From a bacterium (GTDB lineage: Bacteria > Deinococcota > Deinococci > Deinococcales > Deinococcaceae), in NCBI GenBank assembly GCA_021810505.1, contig JAJZIR010000001.1, positions 402,034 through 466,033 on the forward strand: DNA of 64,000 nt. Direction: 5' to 3'. Shown here piece by piece: positions 1 through 8,020 of the stretch. The position numbers and the translations under genes were made by a program. How positions within the stretch are numbered: the stretch's first letter is position 1; every line of letters starts with the position of its first letter. A model generated the notes under the pieces. That model worked only from the letters and a program-made list of their open reading frames with translations, was not told the DNA's origin and searched no databases.

Positions 1-628
1 GGATCACGCGGTTGACCGCGGAGACAATACCCTGCGTCACCGTGAAGGCCAGGTCAAAGGGGTTGCCCATGGCGATGGCCTTCTGGCCCACCTGGATCTT
101 GGCGCTATTGCCCAAAACCATCGGAGTGATCAAGTTCTTGGGGACGCCGAGGACGCGGATGAGCGCCAGATCGTAATCGGGCGCCGTACCGATCACCTTG
201 GCCTTGTATGTCGCCGAGCTGTCCGGAAGTTTGACGGTGATCTTCTGGGCGCCCGCGACGACGTGGTAGTTCGTGAGGACGTCCCCGGCCTTATTGATGA
301 AGAAGCCGGACCCCGTCCCCTGGATGATCTCCGAAGGCTGCGAGCCGAAGAGCTGCGATGCGGGGTTGCTGAAGCTGGGCGATGACTGGGAGATGGTGGA
401 GACGTAGACGACGCCGTTGCGGAAGGTCTTGACGATATCTACGGTGTTCTGCTCACTGGTGAGCAGCTGGCCACCGTTGAGCGGCTTGAAGCCGCTAGAT
501 TGTGGGGTCTGGTAGTAGGTCCCTGCCGGCGTACCCTTGGCGACTCCGAAGGGTGCCAGGCCGTGGAACAGCGCCGCACCGACGGCCATCCCTACGATCA
601 GCGAAACCACTGCGGTTGTTCGGTTCAT
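1..628 (-). CDS. HtrA/DegP-type trypsin-like serine protease, N-terminal part (runs off the window)
   Basis: The minus strand encodes 209 codons from an ATG at 628 and is still open at base 1. The first 25 residues form a hydrophobic signal/anchor segment, followed by a flexible stretch and the start of a trypsin fold. Two of the three catalytic residues are visible: His122 in TNYHVVAG and Asp153 in DYDLALIRV. The serine loop and any PDZ domain would lie beyond the window edge. The family degrades or refolds damaged envelope proteins on the outer face of the inner membrane. AGGAGG lies 6 nt before the ATG and fixes the start. The gene lies downstream of the B12-binding mutase subunit but is separated from it by a terminator, so it is probably transcribed alone. 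Family assignment is firm; the subtype is open. Confidence 0.9.
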   Translation of the reverse strand, partial: MNRTTAVVSLIVGMAVGAALFHGLAPFGVAKGTPAGTYYQTPQSSGFKPLNGGQLLTSEQNTVDIVKTFRNGVVYVSTISQSSPSFSNPASQLFGSQPSEIIQGTGSGFFINKAGDVLTNYHVVAGAQKITVKLPDSSATYKAKVIGTAPDYDLALIRVLGVPKNLITPMVLGNSAKIQVGQKAIAMGNPFDLAFTVTQGIVSAVNRVI

Positions 629-751
629 CGAGTTCCTCCTCGCCGGCCTACTCCCGCTGGGAGGTTCCGGTCTCGGATTCATGATGCCGGAGAGCCATGA
701 TCAGGGCGTGAACCGGTGGTGGCCTTGATGAGAATGGCTGCTGTTCCAGAC

Positions 752-777
752 GAAAAAACTTCAGGGCTCTTCCTGAA
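752..777 (-). terminator. Rho-independent terminator of the B12-binding subunit gene
   Basis: On the minus strand a 6-bp stem (TTCAGG / CCTGAA) with a 6-nt loop is followed by AAG and a run of T (A-run at 753-758 on the plus strand). The stop codon of the upstream gene sits in the right arm of the stem. It insulates htrA from read-through. Confidence 0.7.
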
Positions 778-1198
778 ACTCCTCGGCCCTACGCTTCTCG
801 GCGACCGCTTGGCGCAGCCAATTCACCGGATCTTGCGAGGAGCCTCCAGGGGTGAACACCGCCGCCACCCCCAGCTCTTTCAGGACCGGCAAGTCCGCGG
901 CGGGGATGATCCCACCCCCGAAGAGCAGGACATCTGAAGCGCCCTGAGCGTCGAGGAGCGAGCGCACAGCCTGGAAATGATGCACGTGGGCGCCGGAGAG
1001 AACCGAGAGGCCGACCGCGTCGACATCTTCTTGGAGAGCAGCGGCCACGATCATCTCGGCGGTCTGGCGGAGGCCGGTATAGATCACCTCCATGCCGGCG
1101 TCTCGGAGGGCACGGGCGACGATCCGGGCTCCCCGGTCATGTCCGTCCAAGCCAGGCTTGGCGATGAGCACGCGGATCGGCCGCTGGGCAAGGGTCAT
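761..1198 (-). CDS. Methylmalonyl-CoA mutase, cobalamin-binding (C-terminal) subunit
   Basis: This 145-residue protein is a single cobalamin-binding Rossmann domain. Near the N-terminus it has [13 protein letters not shown], the DxHxxG motif whose His coordinates cobalt in base-off, His-on mutases. [11 protein letters not shown] and FGGGIIP supply the serine and GGxxP elements that hold the nucleotide tail. The length matches stand-alone small subunits of split acyl-CoA mutases. The catalytic TIM-barrel subunit is encoded apart, at 17988-19625, and the adenosyltransferase at 45200-45748. Together they would interconvert (R)-methylmalonyl-CoA and succinyl-CoA in the cytoplasm. The ATG at 1198 follows a TAGACT -10 by only 6 nt, so the mRNA is probably leaderless. 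A different acyl-CoA mutase (for example isobutyryl-type) cannot be excluded. Confidence 0.88.
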   Translation of the reverse strand: MTLAQRPIRVLIAKPGLDGHDRGARIVARALRDAGMEVIYTGLRQTAEMIVAAALQEDVDAVGLSVLSGAHVHHFQAVRSLLDAQGASDVLLFGGGIIPAADLPVLKELGVAAVFTPGGSSQDPVNWLRQAVAEKRRAEEFQEEP

Positions 1199-1204
1199 GC
1201 CTAA

Positions 1205-1233
1205 AGTCTACCTTGAGGCCTCTATACTGTCCT
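1205..1233 (-). promoter_or_regulatory. Leaderless promoter of the B12-binding subunit gene
   Basis: On the minus strand, -10 TAGACT (1205-1210) lies 6 nt before the ATG. AGGACA (1228-1233), matching four of six -35 positions, is 17 nt upstream. Transcription would start at or next to the A of the start codon. Confidence 0.6.
1223..1228 (+). promoter_or_regulatory. -10 element of trpS (leaderless)
   Basis: TATACT ends 6 nt before the GTG start of trpS, so the transcript should begin at the start codon. No good -35 is visible. The hexamer lies inside the spacer of the divergent promoter at 1205-1233, so the two promoters overlap. Confidence 0.55.
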
Positions 1234-1234
1234 G

Positions 1235-2242
1235 GTGACCCGCGCCTTCTCGGGCATCCAGCCCACCGGAGATATCCACATCGGCAACTACTTCGGCGCC
1301 ATCCAGAACTGGGTCGAGCTAGGCCGCCGCCTAGGCAAACAAGCCCTGTTCTGCATCGTGGATTATCACGCCATCACCATCCCCTACCGCGCCGAGGAGC
1401 TCGCAGACAGAACCTTCGAAGCTGCCCTGGTCAATCTAGCTGCCGGCTTAGATCCGGCGCAGACCACGCTCTTCGTCCAGAGCTCCGTGCCCGCCCACAC
1501 CGAGCTGACCTGGATCCTGCTGACCCAGACCCCTCTAGGTGACCTGGAGAGGATGACCCAGTTCAAGGACAAATCCGGGCAGCACAGCGTCCTGACCGGC
1601 CTGCTGGCCTATCCGGCGCTGATGGCCGCGGACATCTTGCTGTACCGAGCCGACACCATCCCGGTCGGCGAGGACCAAGACCAGCACCTGGAATTGACCC
1701 GAGAGGTCGCCCGGCGCTTCAACTTCCTCTATGGCGAAACTTTCCCGGAACCCCGGGCCCTGCACACCGAAAAGGCGCTGAGGGTCCCCGGCACCGACGG
1801 CCAGAGCAAGATGAGCAAGTCCAAGGGGAATACCATCGGGGTGCTGGAGAGCCCCGGTCAGATAGCCCAAAAGCTGCGGCTGACCCCCACCGACCCCGCC
1901 AGGGTGCGCCGCAGCGACCCGGGAGATCCAGGGCGCTGCACTATCTACACCTACCACCAGCTATTCAGCACCGACGCGACCGTCCAGATGGTGAATTGGG
2001 AGTGCCGCCGCGCTGGGATCGGCTGCAGCGACTGCAAAGCGCTGCTCTTGCGGGGAATCGAGCGGGAGCTCACCCCGCTCCAACAACGGGCAGCCGAGCT
2101 GCGCCGCCAGCCCGACCAAGTCCACCAGGCGCTGGAGCAGGGCAGGCGCGAAGCGGCAGCTCTGGCCGAACCCACGCTCGAAGAAGTGCGCAGCAGGATC
2201 GGGCTCTACGGGGCCAAGCGAACTAGCTCCGGGCTGCAGTGA
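1235..2242 (+). CDS. trpS: Tryptophanyl-tRNA synthetase
   Basis: Class I synthetase of 335 residues that charges tRNA-Trp. The signature elements are HIGN at residues 15-18 and KMSKS at 192-196, with the GEDQDQHLELTR tryptophan-pocket helix at 145-156. Cysteines at 235, 257, 264 and 267 have C-x21-C-x6-C-x2-C spacing, very close to the [4Fe-4S]-binding motif known in Thermotoga TrpRS, so an iron-sulfur cluster near the anticodon-binding part is likely (inference). The GTG start at 1235 lies 6 nt after a TATACT box. The stop overlaps the GTG of the next gene (GTGA), so the two are translationally coupled. The cognate tRNA-Trp(CCA) gene is at 32969-33045. Confidence 0.97.
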   Translation: MTRAFSGIQPTGDIHIGNYFGAIQNWVELGRRLGKQALFCIVDYHAITIPYRAEELADRTFEAALVNLAAGLDPAQTTLFVQSSVPAHTELTWILLTQTPLGDLERMTQFKDKSGQHSVLTGLLAYPALMAADILLYRADTIPVGEDQDQHLELTREVARRFNFLYGETFPEPRALHTEKALRVPGTDGQSKMSKSKGNTIGVLESPGQIAQKLRLTPTDPARVRRSDPGDPGRCTIYTYHQLFSTDATVQMVNWECRRAGIGCSDCKALLLRGIERELTPLQQRAAELRRQPDQVHQALEQGRREAAALAEPTLEEVRSRIGLYGAKRTSSGLQ

Positions 2243-2991
2243 CCCAGAGCCTCCAGCTCACCTGGCCGGGCTTCTCAGGAAATCTCTGGGATCTGGCCAA
2301 GGCCCTGCGCCGCGGCCAGGTCAGGCCGGAGAGCTTTCCAGCCGCCGAGTTCGGAGCAGCGGTCCTGGAGCACTTTCAGCAGCTCGGGCTGCAACTGGAT
2401 CAGGCCAGCCTGCTGCTCCACGCGGCTGCCCAAGTGGTAGCGCTGCAGTGCGCCCTCCTGAGCGGGCAGAGGGGAGCGCCAGAAAACCCGGAGGAGGAGG
2501 CGCCCTGGACGCGAGCGCAGCGGCTGGCCGAGCTGGAGGACCTAGCCCTCCAGCTCGGCCACATCCAGCAGCAGCGGGCCGCCGTCCTCCCCGCCCGGCT
2601 GCACGCCGCTGCGGGGATGGAGGCCAGGCGCCCTCCCCAGGAATCCGCGCAGAAGCTAGCCCTGACGGCCAGGACAGCCAGGCGGACAGTCCAGCTGGAA
2701 TGGACCGGCGAGGAGCGCTGGACAGTCGCCCAGGCCCTCACCGCACTGCGCCGACACCTGCGGGGAGGGAGCCGGCGGATCAGCGAGCTGGCCGGCCGTT
2801 GGGACCAGGTCTGTCTCTACCTGGCAGCTACCCTAGAGGGGGTTCGGCAAGGCTGGCTGCGCGCCGAGCAGCTCCCAGAAGACCTGCGCGTCACCTTAGT
2901 CCCTCCGGGGATCCCTGGCCCCGCAGGTCAATCACCCGAATCCCAGCCCGCTCCACCTGCCCCTGCAACGACGTCGCCGACGTGCCGGTGA
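2239..2991 (+). CDS. scpA: Divergent ScpA-like segregation and condensation protein
   Basis: The 250-residue protein starts with GTG overlapping the trpS stop. The N-terminus ([24 protein letters not shown], followed by a helix containing [18 protein letters not shown]) follows the ScpA pattern: F-x-GPLDLL, a basic turn and a long helix keeping the protein on the Smc neck. Instead of GPLDLLL it reads SGNLWDLAK, so it is a diverged member. A charged, Gln/Glu-rich middle is followed by a helical segment (residues 165-215) that could be the Smc-binding winged helix, then a Pro/Ala-rich tail. ScpA is the kleisin of the Smc-ScpAB complex that compacts chromosomes. No scpB is present here. The last 100 bp overlap the convergent CBS-ACT gene. 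Confidence 0.6.
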   Translation: MTQSLQLTWPGFSGNLWDLAKALRRGQVRPESFPAAEFGAAVLEHFQQLGLQLDQASLLLHAAAQVVALQCALLSGQRGAPENPEEEAPWTRAQRLAELEDLALQLGHIQQQRAAVLPARLHAAAGMEARRPPQESAQKLALTARTARRTVQLEWTGEERWTVAQALTALRRHLRGGSRRISELAGRWDQVCLYLAATLEGVRQGWLRAEQLPEDLRVTLVPPGIPGPAGQSPESQPAPPAPATTSPTCR

Positions 2992-3550
2992 CCCTGAGCA
3001 CGAAGCGCCTCCACGGGCCGCTCGGCTCTACCCCAGACGTCGCCACCGAGACCACGTTGCCGGGGAGGATAGCCTGGAGCACCCGGTCCAAGCCCCCAGG
3101 AACGTCTGGGACGTCTACCGTCAGGCGGATCCCCCCTTCAGTTAGGCCGAAGATAGCCGTGAACGCCCTCAAAACGTCGGTGATGGTGATCATCCCGACC
3201 AATGCACGCCCCCGGAGGACCGGCATCCCACCGATCTTGTACTCTTGCAACCGCAGAGCGATATCTTCCATCAGCTCATCGGCTTGGGCAGTAATCAGCG
3301 GCCTGCTCATGACTTCGCTGACCTTGAGCTTGGAGAGCAAGTAGTTGAGTTCCCAGACGGACAGGGTGGTTGCCTTACCGGGCATGGCGTCCTTCAGGTC
3401 CTTGTCCGTGACGATCCCAACCACTTCTCCGCCCGACACCACCGGCAAGCGGCGAAACCCCTTATCCGCTAGGACCTTGAGAGCCTCCAGGACCGGGGTC
3501 TCTGGCGTGATCGTCTCCGGATCGGAACTCATCCAGTCTCTCACCCACAC
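2891..3550 (-). CDS. CBS-pair and ACT-domain protein (AcuB-like)
   Basis: 219 residues: two CBS motifs (about 7-60 and 78-135) followed by an ACT-like beta-alpha-beta region (about 140-215). The CBS signatures are visible in [20 protein letters not shown] and [23 protein letters not shown] pairs bind adenosine nucleotides and ACT domains bind amino acids, so it is probably a cytoplasmic metabolite sensor. AcuB of Bacillus has this architecture, but no acuA or acuC is nearby and its target is unknown. The start is the GTG at 3550 with GGGAGG upstream. A TACAAT -10 lies at 3593-3598. The 3' end overlaps the scpA-like gene tail to tail. Confidence 0.85.
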   Translation of the reverse strand: MWVRDWMSSDPETITPETPVLEALKVLADKGFRRLPVVSGGEVVGIVTDKDLKDAMPGKATTLSVWELNYLLSKLKVSEVMSRPLITAQADELMEDIALRLQEYKIGGMPVLRGRALVGMITITDVLRAFTAIFGLTEGGIRLTVDVPDVPGGLDRVLQAILPGNVVSVATSGVEPSGPWRRFVLRVTGTSATSLQGQVERAGIRVIDLRGQGSPEGLR

Positions 3551-3592
3551 GGGCTACCTCCCTGCCTCAGCGGTGCGCTGGGCCCAGAGTGC

Positions 3593-3598
3593 ATTGTA
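3593..3598 (-). promoter_or_regulatory. -10 element of the CBS-ACT gene
   Basis: On the minus strand TACAAT predicts a start near 3586, giving a leader of about 36 nt that carries the GGGAGG ribosome-binding site. The -35 is weak. Confidence 0.45.
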
Positions 3599-3636
3599 GC
3601 GTCCCTAGATTTCACACAGCTCAGAGCTGGCCGTGC

Positions 3637-3642
3637 TACTTT
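3637..3642 (+). promoter_or_regulatory. -10 element deciding the ompH start
   Basis: TACTTT lies exactly 6 nt before the GTG at 3649. This spacing recurs at many genes in the window. It argues for GTG 3649 rather than the upstream in-frame ATG at 3589, which would lie before the promoter. Confidence 0.5.
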
Positions 3643-3648
3643 TCTGGC

Positions 3649-4155
3649 GTGACCTTGTCCAAGTTAGATGTAACCAAGCTTTCCCTGTCCCTCCTAGCCG
3701 TAGGGGCTCTCCTGTCCTTGCACTTAGACGCGCAGAACCCCCCGCAAAAGGTCGGTTTTGTCGACGTACAGAAAGTGATCGCCTCCTTTTCCCAAGGCAA
3801 AAAGTTCAATACCCTCGACAGCCAGGCGCAAGCGGCTCTAGCCCCGCTCAAGAAACAGGTCACTGCGCTACAGGCCAAGATTCAAGGTGGCCAAGCGACA
3901 GCCCAAGACCAGCAGAACCTCAACACAGCCATCAGCACCTACCAGACTGCCCTCAAAAAGTGGCAGGCCAAGCTCAATGCCGCCTACGCGCCCGTGGCAA
4001 AGGCCATCGACAAAGCAGTCCGGGCGGTTGCCCCCCAGCAGGGCTTCAGTATCATCATGAACGCAGATATCGCAGCCAGCAGCCATCTAGTGATCTACGC
4101 CAACTCGCAGTCTACCGACCTCACCCAGGCGGTGATCAGCCAAGTCAACAAGTGA
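3649..4155 (+). CDS. OmpH/Skp-like periplasmic chaperone
   Basis: 168 residues from the GTG at 3649. Residues 1-27 form a signal peptide (KLSLSLLAVGALLSLHLDAQ). The mature part begins VGFVDVQKVI, the OmpH strand, continues into a long alpha-helical hairpin rich in Gln, Ala and Lys (about 45-125), and ends with a strand pair containing GFSIIMNADI and LVIYANSQSTDLT. This is the Skp-like trimeric holdase layout that escorts outer-membrane proteins across the periplasm, and it implies a diderm envelope. The in-frame ATG 60 nt upstream would give a longer, less signal-like N-terminus. speA follows after 84 nt. Confidence 0.85.
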   Translation: MTLSKLDVTKLSLSLLAVGALLSLHLDAQNPPQKVGFVDVQKVIASFSQGKKFNTLDSQAQAALAPLKKQVTALQAKIQGGQATAQDQQNLNTAISTYQTALKKWQAKLNAAYAPVAKAIDKAVRAVAPQQGFSIIMNADIAASSHLVIYANSQSTDLTQAVISQVNK

Positions 4156-4171
4156 TCGGAAAATGCTTTGT

Positions 4172-4177
4172 TAGACT
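4172..4177 (+). promoter_or_regulatory. Possible -10 element of speA
   Basis: TAGACT preceded by a T-rich stretch lies in the ompH-speA gap. It would give a leader of about 56 nt. No convincing -35 is seen, and read-through from ompH is equally possible. Confidence 0.3.
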
Positions 4178-4239
4178 GGGCAGGTGGCCCGTCCCTTACC
4201 CTTCCGAGTTCCCCTTAGATCGCGCGCCCTGAAAGACGC

Positions 4240-6132
4240 GTGAGCAAGCCGCGCTACCTACCGACCGATGTCGCCGAACTGTACGGGGTACCGCACTGGA
4301 GCAGCGGTTTCTTCCGGGTCTCGGAGCGGGGGGAAGTGCAGGTCATCCCCGAGCCTGGCCTATCGGCCAGCCTGGCTCAGATCGTCGAGGAGCTGGTCCA
4401 GGCCGGGGAATCCCTGCCGGTGATCTTGCGGTTTCCCCAAGTCCTGGCCACTAGGGTGCGCCAGCTCAACGAGGCTTTCCGGACCGCCATCACCGAGTAC
4501 GGTTACCAGGGTGGCTATCAGGGAGTCTTCCCGGTCAAGGTGAACCAGCGCAGAGTGGTTCTAGAGACGATCGCTTCCGCCGGCTTTCCCTTCGCGACCG
4601 GTCTGGAAGCTGGGTCGAAGGCGGAGCTGGCTCTCTGCCTAGCCCAAGATCTCCACCCGGACGCCCTGCTCTGCTGCAACGGGTTCAAAGATGATGGTTT
4701 CGTCCGGCTAGCCCTCTACGGGCGCCAGCTGGGCAAGAACGTCGTGATCACGTTGGAGAAATTCAGCGAGCTGGAGAGAGTCCTGCGGATCGCCGATCAG
4801 CTGGGTGTCCGCCCAGTGCTGGGGCTGCGCTTCAAACTGCACGCCAGGGGTAGCGGGCAGTGGGAGGATTCGGGCGGCGACGGGGCGAAATTCGGCCTCA
4901 ATGCAGCCGAGATGCTCGGCGTGGTCGAGCGCCTCAAGCAGCTGGACCTCTTGGACGCCCTGGCGATGATCCACTGCCACATCGGGAGCCAGATCACCGA
5001 CATCCGCAAGATCAAAGTCGCTGTGCGGGAAGCGACGCAGGTCTACGCCAGCCTGGCCGCCGCCGGAGTCCCGCTGCGCTACCTCAACGTCGGAGGGGGC
5101 CTGGGCGTCGACTACGATGGCTCGAAAACTACCTTCTATGCCTCCATGAACTACTCCATCTCCGAGTACGCCGCGGACGTGGTCTACACTATCTCCGAGG
5201 TCTGCAAAAAAGCCGATGTCCCCGAGCCGATCATCGTGAGCGAGTCGGGGAGGGCGCTAACTGCCTACCACGCTGTCTTGGCCATCCCGGTCGTCGACAT
5301 CGCCGGGCCCACCCTCTTCCAGCCTCTGATCCGGGAAGCCGCGCCCGACCAGCATCAAATCGTGACCGATCTTGAGCAGCTCCACGACGAGCTGAACCTG
5401 CGCAACTACCGCGAGGTCTACAACGACGCGGTCGCGGACAAAGAGACCCTGCACAACCTCTTCGATTTGGGATATCTCTCCCTCTACGACCGCGCTCGGG
5501 GAGAGGCGCTCTACGGGGCAATCCTGCAGAAGCTGGCCAAGCTGATCCAAGGCCTACCCTACGTTCCAGATGAACTAGAAGATTTGGAAAAAGTTCTGGC
5601 CGACAAATACATCTGCAACTTCAGCGTCTTCCAGAGTATTCCAGACACTTGGGCCATCCAGACCCTCTTCCCGATCATGCCGCTGAGCAGGCTCCAGCAG
5701 TGGCCGACCAGGCAGGGGATCTTAGTCGATATCACCTGCGACAGCGATGGGAAGATCGATAAATTCATCGATCTGCGCGACGTCCGGAATACCCTCCCGC
5801 TCCACGAGTACGACGGGCGACCGTATTACTTGGGAATCTTCCTGACCGGGGCTTATCAGGACGTCCTCGGAAGCGCGCACAATCTCTTCGGCCGAGTCAA
5901 TGAGGCGCACATCGAGGTCCTCCCTGGGGGGCACCGCGTCAATCTGTTCGTGCGCGGACAGAAGGCCAGAAAGCTCATCGAGAACATGGGGTACGAGGAA
6001 AAAATGCTCAAGGCCAGCCTTCGGGCGCAGGCCAGCAGCGCTCTAAAGCGAGAGAAGCTCGCGGAGCACCAAGTCGCCGAGCTGTTGGAAACCTACATGG
6101 ACGAGCTGCTGGGGTACACCTACCTCGAATGA
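4240..6132 (+). CDS. speA: Biosynthetic arginine decarboxylase
   Basis: 630 residues, the usual length of SpeA. PLP-dependent fold-III enzyme converting arginine to agmatine, the first step of polyamine synthesis by the agmatine route. The PLP lysine is Lys100 in VFPVKVNQ. HIGSQITDI, the glycine loop NVGGGLGVDYDG and the C-terminal GIFLTGAYQDVLGSAHNLFGRVNEAHIEV block are all intact. The GTG start at 4240 lacks a strong Shine-Dalgarno. The stop overlaps the next gene in an ATGA junction, so the RNA methyltransferase is translationally coupled. No agmatinase or agmatine ureohydrolase gene is in the window. Confidence 0.96.
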   Translation: MSKPRYLPTDVAELYGVPHWSSGFFRVSERGEVQVIPEPGLSASLAQIVEELVQAGESLPVILRFPQVLATRVRQLNEAFRTAITEYGYQGGYQGVFPVKVNQRRVVLETIASAGFPFATGLEAGSKAELALCLAQDLHPDALLCCNGFKDDGFVRLALYGRQLGKNVVITLEKFSELERVLRIADQLGVRPVLGLRFKLHARGSGQWEDSGGDGAKFGLNAAEMLGVVERLKQLDLLDALAMIHCHIGSQITDIRKIKVAVREATQVYASLAAAGVPLRYLNVGGGLGVDYDGSKTTFYASMNYSISEYAADVVYTISEVCKKADVPEPIIVSESGRALTAYHAVLAIPVVDIAGPTLFQPLIREAAPDQHQIVTDLEQLHDELNLRNYREVYNDAVADKETLHNLFDLGYLSLYDRARGEALYGAILQKLAKLIQGLPYVPDELEDLEKVLADKYICNFSVFQSIPDTWAIQTLFPIMPLSRLQQWPTRQGILVDITCDSDGKIDKFIDLRDVRNTLPLHEYDGRPYYLGIFLTGAYQDVLGSAHNLFGRVNEAHIEVLPGGHRVNLFVRGQKARKLIENMGYEEKMLKASLRAQASSALKREKLAEHQVAELLETYMDELLGYTYLE

Positions 6133-7349
6133 ACAGCGCCACCGAGGTCGTCTGGGCGGAGCGGATGATCCAGGGCGGCTGGGTCTTGGCCCGCTTGGAC
6201 CGCCAGGTCCTGCTGCTGCGCGGAGCACTCCCCGGAGAGCGCGTAGCGGTGCGCCTGCTGGGGCAGGTCGGCGGCGCCTTGCGCGCAGAGACCGTGGAGA
6301 TTCTCGAAGCCTCCCCGGAGCGATTAGGCGTCCAGGAAGCGGGGAGCGCCGACCTATCGCACCTCAGCTACCCGGGCCAGCTGGCTTGCAAGCGCGAGAT
6401 CGTCCAGGACGCTCTGCGGCGCATCGCTAAGCTGGAGACGCACGTCCCCCTTCCAGTTTCTAGCCCCAGGCAGTGGGGATACCGCAACGGCGCCCAGTAC
6501 CAGATCACAGCCCAGGGAGCTGCGTACTTCGAGCCGGGCAGCCACCGACCCGTCCCGGTCCGCACAGATCCCCTGGTGATGCCGGAGCTGCAGGCGACCT
6601 TGGAGCGCTTCCCGGTAGGCTCGAGCAGCCCACCCGGGACGGTCTTAGCGCTGCGCAGCAGCTGGCACAGCCGGGAAGTCCTAGGTCGCCTGATAGGGGG
6701 ATCTCCCGAACAGGCAGCCGAGTGGGCCCTGCAGCTAGGCCTCCGCGGGATGAGTCAGGCGACAAACCGCCAGGGACCGGTGCTCTGGCGCTGGGGGAAA
6801 ACCAGTACTCTGGAGCGCTACGGGTCCCTGCTGCTCAGCGTGGGAGCAGACAGCTTCGCCCAAATCAACCCGGCCGCCATGCAGCCCCTGTTCGCCGACC
6901 TACTGGATCTGGCCGGAACCGGGGACCGCGCCGCCGACCTCTATGGGGGCTCCGGCGCCATCGGCCTGCACTTAAGCGACAGGTTCGGCGCCGTGGAAGT
7001 AGTAGAGAGCAACCCAGCCAGCGTCGCCTTGGGCAAGCAAGACGCTGCGCGGTTAGGGAAGAAGATCAACTTTCGCTGCGCCCGCTCGGACCGAGTAGGT
7101 CTGGGGGCTGACCTGGATTTGGTGGTGGTCGATCCACCCCGCAGCGGGTTGGACCAGCCAACCCGGCAGGCTCTGAGCAGCGCCCTACCCCGGCGGCTGC
7201 TCTATCTATCCTGCGACCCGGCCACTTGGGCGCGCGACATCCGCGCCCTGCGCGGCGCAGGGATGGAGTTGGTGTGGTTGCAGCCATACGATCTTTTCCC
7301 GCAGACCCACCACGTGGAGGTGCTCAGCTTGTTGACCCGCAGCACTTGA
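6129..7349 (+). CDS. 23S rRNA/tRNA m5U methyltransferase (RlmD/TrmA family) without the Fe-S cysteines
   Basis: 406 residues: an N-terminal TRAM-like beta domain (1-60), central domain, then a Rossmann methyltransferase. Catalytic signatures are ADLYGGSGAIGLHL (SAM site), VVVDPPRSGL, the nucleophile loop YLSCDPATWARD, and the general base near QTHHVEVLSLL at the end. RlmD-like members normally carry four cysteines for a [4Fe-4S] cluster in the linker. Here that stretch reads ERLGVQEAGSADLSHLSYPGQLACK and the cluster cysteines are gone. The enzyme should methylate C5 of a uridine in rRNA or tRNA; the target nucleotide cannot be read from sequence. ATGA overlap with speA. Confidence 0.88.
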   Translation: MNSATEVVWAERMIQGGWVLARLDRQVLLLRGALPGERVAVRLLGQVGGALRAETVEILEASPERLGVQEAGSADLSHLSYPGQLACKREIVQDALRRIAKLETHVPLPVSSPRQWGYRNGAQYQITAQGAAYFEPGSHRPVPVRTDPLVMPELQATLERFPVGSSSPPGTVLALRSSWHSREVLGRLIGGSPEQAAEWALQLGLRGMSQATNRQGPVLWRWGKTSTLERYGSLLLSVGADSFAQINPAAMQPLFADLLDLAGTGDRAADLYGGSGAIGLHLSDRFGAVEVVESNPASVALGKQDAARLGKKINFRCARSDRVGLGADLDLVVVDPPRSGLDQPTRQALSSALPRRLLYLSCDPATWARDIRALRGAGMELVWLQPYDLFPQTHHVEVLSLLTRST

Positions 7350-7375
7350 GCTTTGGCTAGGGCGCGTGCTAGACT
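7346..7375 (+). promoter_or_regulatory. Promoter of the rplU-rpmA-obgE operon
   Basis: TTGAGC (7346-7351), an 18-bp spacer and TAGACT (7370-7375) lie just after the methyltransferase stop. The transcript would begin near 7382, leaving a leader of about 29 nt with the ribosome-binding site GGAGG. This is a conventional leadered promoter, unlike many others in the window. Confidence 0.6.
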
Positions 7376-7410
7376 CCTTTGGCTCCCGAAACCGGGGCTT
7401 GGAGGCGAGA

Positions 7411-7737
7411 ATGTTTGCGATCGTACAGACCGGCGGAAAGCAGTACCGGGTTGAGCCGGGTGCGAGCATCCGGGTGGAGAGGATAGAGGCCGACCTGGGC
7501 AGCGTGGTCGAGCTGCCGGTCCTGCTGGTCGCCGATGGGGAGCAGCTGTTGCAAGGCGACCTCCTCGGGGAGCAAAGGGTATCGGCCGAAGTGGTCGAGC
7601 AGATCTTGGGAAAGAAGCTCTACATCCGAAAGTACAAGAGCGGGATCCAGTACCGGCGGCGTACCGGGCACCGCCAGCGCTACACCGTCCTCAAGATCGC
7701 AGCGATCCCGGGTCTGGAGGGATCTCATGGCGCATAA
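7411..7737 (+). CDS. rplU: Large-subunit ribosomal protein bL21
   Basis: 108 residues beginning [17 protein letters not shown], the bL21 signature, and containing the conserved [22 protein letters not shown]-terminal block that contacts 23S rRNA. The start is the ATG at 7411, preceded by GGAGGCGAGA. An in-frame codon upstream at 7366 lies before the -10 and is rejected. First gene of the classic rplU-rpmA-obgE block; it overlaps rpmA by 11 nt. Confidence 0.97.
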   Translation: MFAIVQTGGKQYRVEPGASIRVERIEADLGSVVELPVLLVADGEQLLQGDLLGEQRVSAEVVEQILGKKLYIRKYKSGIQYRRRTGHRQRYTVLKIAAIPGLEGSHGA

Positions 7738-7987
7738 AAAAGGTGTCGGATCTTCAAAAAACGGCCGGGACAGCAACCCCAAATACCTGGGGGTCAAGCG
7801 CTTCGGAGGCGAGTCGGTTCGAGCCGGCAACATCTTGGTCCGCCAGAGGGGCACCCGTTTCCACCCTGGGAAAAACGTAGGGCTCGGGCGCGACCACACC
7901 CTCTTCGCTCTGACAGACGGACAGGTGGTCTTCGACGACAAAGGCGCCTTGGGGCGCTTCGTACGGGTCGAGCCGAGCGCCGGCTGA
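7727..7987 (+). CDS. rpmA: Large-subunit ribosomal protein bL27
   Basis: 86 residues: [29 protein letters not shown], diagnostic of bL27, whose N-terminal tail reaches the peptidyl-transferase centre. The ATG follows the initiator directly with Ala, so no Firmicutes-type cleavable leader is present. It starts 11 nt inside rplU in another frame, and GGAGGGATCTC immediately upstream acts as ribosome-binding site. Confidence 0.97.
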   Translation: MAHKKGVGSSKNGRDSNPKYLGVKRFGGESVRAGNILVRQRGTRFHPGKNVGLGRDHTLFALTDGQVVFDDKGALGRFVRVEPSAG

Positions 7988-8020
7988 GCGGCCAGCTCGG
8001 GGGGAGCGCCGAACCAACCC

